Of a stretch of DNA of 64,000 bases, positions 18,265 through 27,504 are shown one piece after another. Each line of letters starts with the position of its first letter. Positions within the stretch are counted from its first letter, which is position 1. The translations under genes and the position numbers were made by a program. The stretch comes from Mesorhizobium sp. WSM4311 (GTDB lineage: Bacteria > Pseudomonadota > Alphaproteobacteria > Rhizobiales > Rhizobiaceae): assembly GCF_002295115.1 (NCBI RefSeq), contig NZ_NSFV01000006.1, positions 380,386 through 444,385 of the forward strand, in the 5' to 3' direction. Under the pieces are notes generated by a model. That model was given only the letters and a program-made list of their open reading frames with translations. It was not told the DNA's origin and made no database searches.

Positions 18265-18330
18265 TTCGTTTGATTTTTTAAGACCACGGGCCGATAAGCC
18301 GGGCTTCACCTGTTTGAGGATCGACAAGCC

Positions 18331-19527
18331 ATGGCCGCCGACAAGAATGCATTCGTCTGGGAAGACCCGTTCCTGATCGAGGACCAGCTTTCGGAAGAAG
18401 AGCGCATGGTGCGCGACGGCGCGGCGGCCTTCGCCGCCGACAAGCTCGCGCCGCGCATCGAGGATGCCTATCTCAATGAAAAGACGGATGCCGGCATCTT
18501 TCGCGAGATGGGCGAGGCCGGGCTGCTCGGCATTACCATCCCGGAAGAGTATGGCGGCCTCGGCGCCAATTATGTGACCTACGGGCTGGTCGCGCGGGAG
18601 GTCGAACGCGTCGATTCCGGCTACCGCTCGATGATGTCGGTGCAGTCGTCGCTGGTGATGTATCCGATCCACGCCTATGGCTCGGAAGGGCAGCGCAAGA
18701 AGTACTTGCCCAAGCTTGCCAGCGGTGAGTGGATCGGCTGCTTCGGCCTGACCGAGCCGGATGCCGGCTCGGACCCGGGCGGCATGAAGACGCGCGCCGA
18801 GAAGACCGCGAACGGCTACAAGCTCTCCGGTTCCAAAATGTGGATCTCCAATGCACCGATCGCAGACGTCTTCGTCGTCTGGGCCAAGCTGAAGGGCGAG
18901 ACCGGCAAGGACGAGATCCGCGGCTTCGTGCTGGAAAAGGGCATGAAGGGGCTGTCGGCGCCTAAGATCGGTGGCAAGCTGTCGCTGCGCGCGTCGATCA
19001 CCGGTGAAGTGGTGATGGAAGGCGTCGAGGTCGGCGAGGACGCGCTGCTGCCCAACGCCAAGGGCCTTGGCGGCCCGTTCGGCTGTCTCAATCGGGCTCG
19101 CTACGGCATCTCCTGGGGCTCGATGGGAGCGGCGGAAGATTGCTGGCACCGCGCACGCCAGTACGGTCTCGACCGCAAGCAGTTCGGCAAGCCGCTGGCC
19201 GGCACGCAGCTTTACCAGAAGAAGCTCGCCGACATGCAGACCGAGATCGCGCTTGGGCTGCAGGCATCCTTGCGCGTCGGGCGGCTGCTCGATGCAGGCA
19301 AGATGGCGCCGGAGATGATCTCGATCGTCAAGCGCAACAACTGCGGCAAGGCGCTCGACATCGCCCGCCAGGCCCGCGACATGCATGGCGGCAACGGCAT
19401 CCAGATCGGCTACCACGTCATGCGCCACGCGCAGAATTTGGAGACGGTCAACACCTATGAGGGCACGCATGACGTGCACGCGCTGATCCTGGGACGGGCG
19501 CAGACCGGGATCCAGGCTTTCTTCTAA
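18331..19527 (+). CDS. gcdH: Glutaryl-CoA dehydrogenase
   Basis: The 398-residue acyl-CoA dehydrogenase matches the glutaryl-CoA dehydrogenase branch: the substrate and flavin region GCFGLTEPDAGSDPGGMKTRA, the flavin motif ARDMHGGNGI, and the catalytic base Glu377 in TYEGTHDVH. It oxidises and decarboxylates glutaryl-CoA to crotonyl-CoA in lysine, tryptophan and glutarate breakdown, using an electron-transfer flavoprotein. A LysR regulator is divergent from it. An ALDH7-type dehydrogenase of the same pathway lies 11 kb away at 30528. Confidence 0.92.
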   Translation: MAADKNAFVWEDPFLIEDQLSEEERMVRDGAAAFAADKLAPRIEDAYLNEKTDAGIFREMGEAGLLGITIPEEYGGLGANYVTYGLVAREVERVDSGYRSMMSVQSSLVMYPIHAYGSEGQRKKYLPKLASGEWIGCFGLTEPDAGSDPGGMKTRAEKTANGYKLSGSKMWISNAPIADVFVVWAKLKGETGKDEIRGFVLEKGMKGLSAPKIGGKLSLRASITGEVVMEGVEVGEDALLPNAKGLGGPFGCLNRARYGISWGSMGAAEDCWHRARQYGLDRKQFGKPLAGTQLYQKKLADMQTEIALGLQASLRVGRLLDAGKMAPEMISIVKRNNCGKALDIARQARDMHGGNGIQIGYHVMRHAQNLETVNTYEGTHDVHALILGRAQTGIQAFF

Positions 19528-19650
19528 GCCGTGCCTTAAGCCGACTTCGCTGCTTAAATTAGGTGCACCGCAACATCTGTGCTTGGAGAATGGCCAGCAG
19601 ATGTGTCAGGGTTCGGCGAATTCGTTTGAAACGCCGATCTCCGGGGCCCC

Positions 19651-22600
19651 ATGGCAATTCTGGCAGCCGTCTACCATCTGACCCATTACAAATACGACCG
19701 GCCGGTGGTTCTCGGGCCTCAGATCGTCAGGCTGCAGCCGGCGCCGCATTCCCGGACAAAGGTGTTGAGCCATTCGCTCAAGGTCGAGCCGGCGAACCAT
19801 TTCGTCAATTTGCAGCAGGATCCCTACGGCAACTTCCTTGCCCGCTTCGTCTTTCCCGAGCCGGTGACGGAACTGAAGATCGAGGTCGACCTCGTCGCCG
19901 ACATGACGGTCTACAATCCGTTCGATTTCTTCGTCGAGCCGTCGGCCGAGACATTCCCGTTCGAATATCCAGAAGAGATCAGGGACGATCTCGCCATCTA
20001 CCGGACACCTGAGCCGGCCGGACCGCTGCTGTCGGCCTTCCTGAGAACCATCGACACCAGCGCGAAAAACACCGTCAATTTCCTCGTCGACCTGAATGCG
20101 CGGCTGCAGCGCGAGATCGCCTATATCGTGCGCATGGAGACCGGCGTGTTCTCGCCGGAGGAGACGCTGGCCGCCGGCAAGGGCTCGTGCCGGGATTCGA
20201 GCTGGCTCTTGGTGCAGATCCTGCGCAATCTCGGCATCGCCGCGCGTTTCGTCTCGGGCTATCTGATCCAGCTGAAGCCTGATCTCGTCGCGCTGGACGG
20301 GCCGGCCGGCACATCGGTCGATTTCACCGATCTGCATGCCTGGTGCGAGGTCTATCTTCCCGGCGCCGGCTGGATCGGCTTCGACCCGACCTCGGGTCTC
20401 CTCACCGGCGAGAGCCATGTGCCGCTTGCCGCCACGCCGCATTTCCGCAATGCCGCGCCGATTTCCGGCATGGCGAGCTTTGCCAATGTCGAGTTCGGCT
20501 TCGACATGCGGGTCGACCGCATCGCCGAGCATCCGCGCATCACCAAGCCGTTCTCCGACGAAAGCTGGCAGGCGCTCGATGTGCTCGGCAACAAGGTCGA
20601 TGCGACACTTGCGGCCGGCGACGTGCGGCTGACGATGGGCGGCGAGCCGACCTTCGTGTCGATCGACGATTTCGAGTCCGCCGAATGGAACACCGCCGCC
20701 GTCGGTCCGACCAAGCGCGAAAAGGCCGATGCGCTGATCCGCAGGCTGCGCGAGCGCTTCGCACCGGGCGGCTTCCTCCACTACGGCCAGGGCAAATGGT
20801 ATCCGGGCGAGAGCCTGCCGCGCTGGACCTTCTCGCTCTACTGGCGTGCCGACGGCCAGCCGGTGTGGAGCGATCCGTCGCTGATCGCGCGGGAGAAAAG
20901 CGAAGCCAAGGTTGGCCCGCAGCAGGCCGAAAGCCTGCTGACGGCGATCGCCGGCGAGCTCGGCATCGACAAGGCCATGGTCAGCGAAGCCTATGAGGAT
21001 CCGGCCGAATGGCTGCTCAAGGAAGGCAAGCTGCCGGAAAATGTCGATCCGTCCAATTCGAAGCTCGAGGATCCGGAAGAGCGCAGCCGCATGGCAAGAG
21101 TGTTCGAGCGCGGGCTGACCAAACCGTCGGGCTATGTGTTGCCCGTGCAGCGCTGGAACAGCCAGGCTTCGGGACCGCGCTGGCGTTCGGAAAAATGGAA
21201 GACACGGCGCGGCCGGCTGTTCCTGGTGCCGGGCGACTCGCCGGTCGGCTACCGCTTGCCCTTGGGAACGCTGCCCTACGTGCCGCCGGCACAATTCCCC
21301 TACATCGTGCCGGTCGATCCGTCGCTGCCGCGCGGCCCGCTGCCGGCCCGCGAAGCGATCCTGCCCACCGCGGCGCCGGCCGAGCTTGAAGGCGCCGACG
21401 AGATGGCGCGCCGCCAGCAGGCGGCGTCGTTCACCGCAGCGACCGGTCAGCAGGACCGGGTCGAACAGGAGATCACCGAGATCGGCGGCGCGGTGCGCAC
21501 CGCGCTCTCCGTCGAGCCCCGCGACGGAAGGCTGTGCGTATTCATGCCGCCGGTCGAGGCGCTGGAAGACTATCTCGAACTGGTCGCCGCCGCCGAGAAT
21601 GCGGCGCGTGCCATCGGTCTTCCCGTGCATATCGAGGGTTACGGGCCGCCGCATGACCCGCGTCTCAACGTCATCCGTGTGGCGCCGGACCCCGGCGTCA
21701 TCGAGGTCAACATCCATCCGGCTTCCAACTGGCAGGACTGCGTGGCGACGACCACGGCGATCTATGAGGAAGCGCGGCTGACGCGGCTTGGCGCCGACAA
21801 GTTCATGATTGACGGCCGCCACACCGGCACAGGCGGCGGCAACCATGTCGTGGTCGGCGGTGCGACGCCCAATGACAGCCCGTTCCTGCGCCGGCCCGAT
21901 CTGTTGAAGAGCCTGGTGCTGCAATGGCAGCGGCATCCGTCGCTGTCCTATCTGTTCTCCGGCCTGTTCATCGGCCCGACCAGCCAGGCGCCGCGCTTCG
22001 ACGAGGCGCGTCACGATTCGCTTTACGAACTCGAAATCGCCATGGCGCAGGTACCGCATCCGGACCAGGGCGCGGCACCCTTGCCGTGGCTGGTCGACCG
22101 GCTGTTCCGCAATTTGTTGACCGACGTCACCGGCAACACGCACCGCTCTGAAATCTGCATCGACAAGCTGTTCTCGCCGGATGGCCCGACAGGACGGCTG
22201 GGACTGGTCGAATTCCGCGGCTTCGAGATGCCGCCCAATGCGCGCATGAGCCTGGCGCAGCAACTGCTTGTCAGGGCGATCATTGCCCGTGCGTGGAAGA
22301 ACCCGCTCGACGGCCGCTTCGTACGCTGGGGCACTTCCCTGCACGACCGTTTCATGCTGCCGCATCATGTCTGGGCGGATTTCCTCGACGTGCTGGACGA
22401 CCTCAAGCTCAATGGCTTCGAGTTCCGTCCCGAATGGTTCGATGCGCAGCTCGAATTCCGCTTCCCGTTCTGCGGCGAGGTTCAGCATGCCGGCATCAAG
22501 CTGGAGCTGCGGCAGGCGCTGGAGCCATGGCATGTCATGGGCGAACAGGGCGCGATCGGAGGCACTGTGCGCTTCGTCGATTCCTCGGTCGAGCGGTTGC

Positions 22601-23010
22601 AGGTCAAGACCGAAGGCGTCAATCCGGAACGCCATACCATCGTCTGCAACGGCCGCATCGTGCCGATGAAGGTGACCGATAACCGCGAGGTCGCGGTGGC
22701 CGGCGTGCGCTTCAAGGCCTGGCAGCCGGCTTCGGGCCTGCATCCGGCGCTGCCGGTCAACACGCCGCTGGTGTTCGACATCTATGACCGCTGGTCAGGA
22801 AGGGCGGTCGGCGGCTGCGTCTACCATGTCGCGCATCCCGGCGGCCGCAATTACGACACCTTCCCGGTCAACGGCAACGAGGCGGAGGCGCGGCGGCTCG
22901 CCCGCTTCGAGCCGCGCGGCCATACACCATCGGCCTATGTGCTGCGCGAGGAACAACCGGCGGAAGATTTCCCGATGACCCTTGACCTCAGGCGACCGGC
23001 AAGACTCTGA
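19651..23010 (+). CDS. Transglutaminase-like protein fused to DUF2126
   Basis: The 1119-residue protein has an N-terminal transglutaminase-type region (about residues 1-290) with catalytic Cys in GKGSCRDSSWLLVQ, His in DLHAWCEVYLPG and Asp in GFDPTSGLL. The remaining roughly 800 residues match the DUF2126 type, a companion of ATP-grasp/alpha-E systems. There is no signal peptide. It is the first gene of a three-gene operon; the next start is 7 bp away. Comparative work on amidoligases has proposed that such operons make or modify peptides or peptide tags, but the reaction is not established. The start ATG has only a weak GGGG upstream. Confidence 0.87.
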   Translation: MAILAAVYHLTHYKYDRPVVLGPQIVRLQPAPHSRTKVLSHSLKVEPANHFVNLQQDPYGNFLARFVFPEPVTELKIEVDLVADMTVYNPFDFFVEPSAETFPFEYPEEIRDDLAIYRTPEPAGPLLSAFLRTIDTSAKNTVNFLVDLNARLQREIAYIVRMETGVFSPEETLAAGKGSCRDSSWLLVQILRNLGIAARFVSGYLIQLKPDLVALDGPAGTSVDFTDLHAWCEVYLPGAGWIGFDPTSGLLTGESHVPLAATPHFRNAAPISGMASFANVEFGFDMRVDRIAEHPRITKPFSDESWQALDVLGNKVDATLAAGDVRLTMGGEPTFVSIDDFESAEWNTAAVGPTKREKADALIRRLRERFAPGGFLHYGQGKWYPGESLPRWTFSLYWRADGQPVWSDPSLIAREKSEAKVGPQQAESLLTAIAGELGIDKAMVSEAYEDPAEWLLKEGKLPENVDPSNSKLEDPEERSRMARVFERGLTKPSGYVLPVQRWNSQASGPRWRSEKWKTRRGRLFLVPGDSPVGYRLPLGTLPYVPPAQFPYIVPVDPSLPRGPLPAREAILPTAAPAELEGADEMARRQQAASFTAATGQQDRVEQEITEIGGAVRTALSVEPRDGRLCVFMPPVEALEDYLELVAAAENAARAIGLPVHIEGYGPPHDPRLNVIRVAPDPGVIEVNIHPASNWQDCVATTTAIYEEARLTRLGADKFMIDGRHTGTGGGNHVVVGGATPNDSPFLRRPDLLKSLVLQWQRHPSLSYLFSGLFIGPTSQAPRFDEARHDSLYELEIAMAQVPHPDQGAAPLPWLVDRLFRNLLTDVTGNTHRSEICIDKLFSPDGPTGRLGLVEFRGFEMPPNARMSLAQQLLVRAIIARAWKNPLDGRFVRWGTSLHDRFMLPHHVWADFLDVLDDLKLNGFEFRPEWFDAQLEFRFPFCGEVQHAGIKLELRQALEPWHVMGEQGAIGGTVRFVDSSVERLQVKTEGVNPERHTIVCNGRIVPMKVTDNREVAVAGVRFKAWQPASGLHPALPVNTPLVFDIYDRWSGRAVGGCVYHVAHPGGRNYDTFPVNGNEAEARRLARFEPRGHTPSAYVLREEQPAEDFPMTLDLRRPARL

Positions 23011-23016
23011 TCAGCG

Positions 23017-25428
23017 ATGGCAAAGGGGAATCACAAAAGGATACGCGGCAAGCCGCAGATCCATAGCCTGCTGGAGCACTACCAGCCCATCGACGGCGTC
23101 GTCGACGAGATGGTCGACGCCGCAGGCAATCCCCGTCCGGTCTGGAAGCATTTCATCGAGGCGCTCGACGATCTCGGCGCCGAGAAGCTCGGCCAGCGTT
23201 TTGCCCGCGCCGACCAGTATCTGCGCGATGCCGGCGTCTACTACCGCGTGTATGACAAGGCCGGCGCCAATGAGCGCGAATGGCCGCTGGCGCATGTGCC
23301 GCTGCTCATCGAAGACAGCGAATGGGCCGCGATCAGCGCCGGTCTCGTGCAGCGGGCCGAACTGTTCGAGGAAACCATCGCCGACATCTATGGGCGCAAC
23401 CGGCTGATCGAAAAAGGCATCCTACCGGCGGGATTGATCGCGGCCAGCCCCGAATATTTGCGGCCTGTCGTGGGTACCACGCCGGCCGGCGGCCATTACC
23501 TGCATATCTGTGCCTTCGAGCTTGGCCGTGGGCCTGACGGCCAGTGGTGGGTGCTGGGCGACCGTACGCAGGCGCCGTCGGGCGCAGGCTTCGCCCTGGA
23601 GAACCGCGTCGCCACGACGCGCGCGCTGTCCGACATCTATGGCGAGATGCATGTGCATCGGCTCGCCGGCTTCTTTCGTCGTTTCCGCGATGCGCTGATC
23701 GGCATGGCCAGGGAAAGCGATGGCCGCGTCGCCATTTTGACGCCGGGGCCACTCAACGAAACCTACTATGAACACGCCTATATCGCCCGCTATCTCGGCA
23801 TCATGCTGCTCGAAGGCGAGGACCTGACCGTTTCCGGCGGCAGGCTGATGGTGCGCACCGTTTCCGGCCTGATGCCGATCAGCGTGTTGTGGCGGCGTCT
23901 CGACGCGGCTTTTGCCGATCCGCTCGAATTGCGGTCGGATTCGCAGATCGGCACGCCGGGGCTGGTCGAGGCGATCCGCCAGGGGGCGGTAGCCACAGTC
24001 AATGCGCTGGGTTCAGGCCTGATGGAAACGCGGGCGCTGCTCGCCTTCCTGCCCAAGATCGCGCGCGAATTGCGTGGCGAGGAGCTGCTCTTGCCGAGCG
24101 TCGCGACATGGTGGTGCGGGCAGGCGACCGAACGCGCCCATGTGCTTGCAAATATCGACCGCATGGTGGTCGGCCCGGCGCTGTCGACGAGACTTGCCTT
24201 CGAGGATGATGGCCAGACCACGCTCGGTTCGGCGCTGTCGGCAGGCGAACGGGCCGAGCTGGTGGCGCGCATCGAACGCGATGGCGGCGCCTTCGTCGGC
24301 CAGGAAGCCGTGACGCTGTCGACGACACCGGTCTTTGTCGGCGGCTGGCTGGAGCCGCGGCCGGCGAGCCTGCGCGTCTACCTGGCGCGCACGCCCGATG
24401 GCTGGACGGTGATGCCGGGCGGGTTCGCCCGTGTCGGCCTGTCGCTCGACCCGACGGCGATCGCCATGCAGCGCGGCGGCCAGGCGGCCGACGTCTGGGT
24501 GGTCAGCGACAGGCCCGTCGAGCGCGAGACGCTGCTGCCGCAGGAGGGTGACAGCTTCACGCGCACCAGGCCGGGCAGCCTGCCGAGCCGCGCTGCGGAA
24601 AACCTGACCTGGCTCGGCCGTTATATCGAGCGCTCGGAAGACACGGTGCGCATCCTGCGCGCCTACCATGTGCGGCTGGCCGAGACATCCGATCCGGACA
24701 TGCCGCTGCTGGCCGACATCAGGGACTATCTCGAACCGTTCGGCATCGACGTCGAGACGGCGATCCCGTCGGGGCTGATCGGCACGCTCGACAGCGCGGT
24801 CTACAGCGCGGGCCAGATCCGCGACCGCTTCTCGCCCGACGGCTGGCTGGCGCTCAAGGACCTGTCGAAGACCATCCACCAGTTCGCGACGACGGTGGCG
24901 CCGGGCGATGACGCGACGCGGGCCATGACGGTGATCCTGCGCAAGCTCGCCGGTTTTTCCGGCCTGCTGCATGAGAACATGTACCGTTTCGCCGGCTGGC
25001 GGTTCCTTGAGATCGGCCGGCGGCTGGAACGCGGCATCCAGATTGCCCGGACGCTGTCCCGGCTGACCGACCCCAAGGCGCCGGACGGCGCGCTCGACAT
25101 GATGCTGGAGATCGGCGACAGCGTCATGACCCATCGCCGGCAATATCCGGTGCAGGCCGGCCGGCGCACGGTGATCGATCTTCTGGCGCTCGACCCGCTC
25201 AATCCTCGCTCGATCCTGTTCCAGTTGGAAAGGCTGAAGGCCGAGATCGGCCTGTTGCCGTCGGTCGGCGGCGAGGGGCACATGTCGACGGCGGCGAAGG
25301 AGATCCTGCAGCTCAACACGGCCATAGCCATCAAGGAGCCTTCGGATATGACGGCAAAGGCGCTGGACGAACTCGCCTATGAAATCGGCGGTCTCTACAA
25401 CAGCCTCGCCAAAGCCTATTTCGGCTAG
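23017..25428 (+). CDS. Circularly permuted ATP-grasp protein fused to alpha-E domain
   Basis: The 803-residue protein is a fusion. Residues about 1-480 are the circularly permuted ATP-grasp region (RAELFEETIADIYGRNRLIE, then a region near NETYYEHAYIARYLGIMLLEGEDLTV). Residues about 495-803 are the alpha-helical alpha-E domain (RAAENLTWLGRYIERSEDTV). In many bacteria the two are separate genes. The ATP-grasp fold implies ATP-dependent ligation of a carboxylate to an amine or thiol; the substrate is unknown. It sits between two transglutaminase-fold genes with gaps of 6 and 3 bp, so the three are surely co-expressed. Confidence 0.87.
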   Translation: MAKGNHKRIRGKPQIHSLLEHYQPIDGVVDEMVDAAGNPRPVWKHFIEALDDLGAEKLGQRFARADQYLRDAGVYYRVYDKAGANEREWPLAHVPLLIEDSEWAAISAGLVQRAELFEETIADIYGRNRLIEKGILPAGLIAASPEYLRPVVGTTPAGGHYLHICAFELGRGPDGQWWVLGDRTQAPSGAGFALENRVATTRALSDIYGEMHVHRLAGFFRRFRDALIGMARESDGRVAILTPGPLNETYYEHAYIARYLGIMLLEGEDLTVSGGRLMVRTVSGLMPISVLWRRLDAAFADPLELRSDSQIGTPGLVEAIRQGAVATVNALGSGLMETRALLAFLPKIARELRGEELLLPSVATWWCGQATERAHVLANIDRMVVGPALSTRLAFEDDGQTTLGSALSAGERAELVARIERDGGAFVGQEAVTLSTTPVFVGGWLEPRPASLRVYLARTPDGWTVMPGGFARVGLSLDPTAIAMQRGGQAADVWVVSDRPVERETLLPQEGDSFTRTRPGSLPSRAAENLTWLGRYIERSEDTVRILRAYHVRLAETSDPDMPLLADIRDYLEPFGIDVETAIPSGLIGTLDSAVYSAGQIRDRFSPDGWLALKDLSKTIHQFATTVAPGDDATRAMTVILRKLAGFSGLLHENMYRFAGWRFLEIGRRLERGIQIARTLSRLTDPKAPDGALDMMLEIGDSVMTHRRQYPVQAGRRTVIDLLALDPLNPRSILFQLERLKAEIGLLPSVGGEGHMSTAAKEILQLNTAIAIKEPSDMTAKALDELAYEIGGLYNSLAKAYFG

Positions 25429-25431
25429 TTC

Positions 25432-26316
25432 ATGCTCTACGACATCAGGCTTCATCTCCATTACGACTATGCAGCCGCTGCAGGCGGCGGTCGCCATCAG
25501 ATCCGCGTGCTGCCATCGACGATATCGGGCGTGCAGCGCGTCATTGCCGCATCGCTGTCCTTTGCCCCGGCGCCCAATGAACGATCGGATTTCTCGGATT
25601 TCTTCGGCAACAACGTCACTTCGATTGCTTTTCGCGATGCCCATGACGCGCTCGACATCAGGATGAGCGCCCGCGTTTCGGTGTCGCGGCCCGAGCCCGG
25701 GCTCGACGTGTCGCCCGATATAGGGCGGCTGCGGCAGGAACTGGCCGCGGTGCGGTCGTTGGCGTCTGACTCGCCGCACCATTTTCTGGCGGGAAGCGCT
25801 CACTCCGGTATCGACGCGGCGATCACCTCTTATGCGCAGGACAGCATCGGCACCTCGGCCGCCGGCACGGCAATGGATCTGTGCAACCGCATCCATCGAG
25901 ATTTCACTTATGACGGCGAGGCGACCACGGTGCGGACCCGGGCCAGCGATGCCTTCAGGCTGAAGCGCGGCGTCTGCCAGGATTTTTCGCACATCATGAT
26001 CGCGGGCTTGCGCGGGCTCGGCATTCCGGCCGGTTATGTCAGCGGCTTCCTGCGCACCATCCCGCCCAAGGGCAAGCCGCGGCTGGAAGGCGCCGACGCC
26101 ATGCATGCCTGGGTCAAGGTCTGGTGCGGACGTGACGCCGGCTGGCAGGAGTTCGACCCGACCAACGGCATGCGAGCCAGCAACGATCATATCACCGTCG
26201 GCTACGGCCGCGACTATTCCGACGTCGCGCCGATCGTCGGGGTGCTGAAGACCACTGGCGGGCAGGTCGGCGAGCAGGCCGTCGACGTCATTCCGGCTGC
26301 GCTCGAGAAGGTATGA
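25432..26316 (+). CDS. Transglutaminase-like cysteine peptidase-fold protein
   Basis: The 294-residue protein has an N-terminal bacterial transglutaminase-associated beta region and a C-terminal transglutaminase core: Cys in RGVCQDFSHIMI (about residue 183), His in DAMHAWVKVW (about 224) and Asp in EFDPTNGM (about 242). It starts 3 bp after the ATP-grasp gene and completes the operon. It may cleave or transfer isopeptide or gamma-glutamyl bonds made by the ATP-grasp partner; that is inference from fold and context. Confidence 0.87.
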   Translation: MLYDIRLHLHYDYAAAAGGGRHQIRVLPSTISGVQRVIAASLSFAPAPNERSDFSDFFGNNVTSIAFRDAHDALDIRMSARVSVSRPEPGLDVSPDIGRLRQELAAVRSLASDSPHHFLAGSAHSGIDAAITSYAQDSIGTSAAGTAMDLCNRIHRDFTYDGEATTVRTRASDAFRLKRGVCQDFSHIMIAGLRGLGIPAGYVSGFLRTIPPKGKPRLEGADAMHAWVKVWCGRDAGWQEFDPTNGMRASNDHITVGYGRDYSDVAPIVGVLKTTGGQVGEQAVDVIPAALEKV

Positions 26317-26465
26317 GAGCGAGCTGAAAAGCGCGAAGCGTTCCGCCACTGCAATTGTGGGTGGAGGAAGCGACTTCTCAAACATCGAAGGGGTCGCTAA
26401 TCTCTATTTGTTTCGAGGGACAGCCATTTTTTGCTGCCAATGGGCGCGGGCGCGGGGTCTTTTAA

Positions 26466-27404
26466 TTGAAAGCGGTCAGCGTCGTCATCCCGGCCTACAA
26501 TGCGGCGGCCACGATCGCGACAACGCTGGCGTCGCTTAGCAGTGAGGCCGACGTCATCGGCGAGGTCCTGCTGGTCGACGATGCATCGACCGACAACACG
26601 GCTGATGTCGCAAGGCAGGCAGCGGCGCAATTGGCCTTGCCGCTGCGCGTGCTGCCTGCCGAATGCCGCGACGCCGGCGGCGCCCGCAACGTGGCGCTGG
26701 CCCAGGCGCTCCATCCCTGGGTGTATCTGATCGACGCCGACGATTTGCATCTTCAGGGCGGATTGCGCGCGCTGCTGCGGCAGGCGGAGAACCAGCCGAA
26801 AGCCGGCATGATCGTCGGCGCCTACCGGCGGCGGGTGAACGGCCAGGATCGGCAGATCAAGATTCCGAACGGCTATCAGGCTGCGTGCCTGGCAAATGCT
26901 TCGGCCTACGTAAAAGGCGACATACGCTCCGTCGCCGTGGGCAGCGTTCTGGCGTCCCGGCAACTGATCCGCGATACACGGTTTCCGGTGGGCCTTGCCT
27001 ATGACGAGGACACGCTGTTCTGGGCGCGGCTGATGAGCAAGGCTTCGCTGGCCATGACGCCGCAACCCGTCATGGTCTATGAGGTTTCGCCGGCCCGTTC
27101 CGACGACCGCTTTGCAATCAACCCGGTGCGGCGCTTCCTGGAGTGGCGCCGGGAATTGCGCACGCTCACCGATTGCGGCATCCCGGTCTCGGCGCTCAAG
27201 ACCAGGGAGGGGCTTGTCGCCCTCAAGATCGCCCGCGTCCACTATGCGCGCGGCGACCTGGACATTGCCGCGCGCTTCCTGGCAGTGGCCGCTGCCGCGC
27301 CAAAGCGGCGGTCGGAAGCCTGGCGCTGCCTGCGCTACAGGCTCAAGCTCGCGGTGCGACGGCGGCTGTCGGCGCCGCGGGTGGAACTGCAGGGCGCCTC
27401 GTAA
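26466..27404 (+). CDS. Family 2 glycosyltransferase
   Basis: The 312-residue protein opens with the GT-A nucleotide-binding signature KAVSVVIPAYNAAATIATTL, with VDDASTDNTADVA and a DxD-type motif in YLIDADDLHL (about 89-98). It begins with TTG; an in-frame TAA immediately upstream leaves no earlier start, and GCGGGG lies at suitable distance. No membrane anchor. It probably adds a sugar to a surface polysaccharide, but donor and acceptor cannot be told. It stands alone between the ATP-grasp operon and topoisomerase IB. Confidence 0.83.
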   Translation: MKAVSVVIPAYNAAATIATTLASLSSEADVIGEVLLVDDASTDNTADVARQAAAQLALPLRVLPAECRDAGGARNVALAQALHPWVYLIDADDLHLQGGLRALLRQAENQPKAGMIVGAYRRRVNGQDRQIKIPNGYQAACLANASAYVKGDIRSVAVGSVLASRQLIRDTRFPVGLAYDEDTLFWARLMSKASLAMTPQPVMVYEVSPARSDDRFAINPVRRFLEWRRELRTLTDCGIPVSALKTREGLVALKIARVHYARGDLDIAARFLAVAAAAPKRRSEAWRCLRYRLKLAVRRRLSAPRVELQGAS

Positions 27405-27504
27405 GGTTCCGTCATTCGCTTGCCGCGCCAGCCGACTTTCGCGGCAGGGCGTGGAACCAGCTGTCGGCCAGTAGCTTATCTACTCATATTTGCGTGGAGC
27501 TTGC

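Noticed and set aside
19606..22743. A minus-strand open frame of about 1045 codons
   Set aside because: It is antisense to the transglutaminase-DUF2126 gene, which has recognisable catalytic motifs; the antisense product has none.
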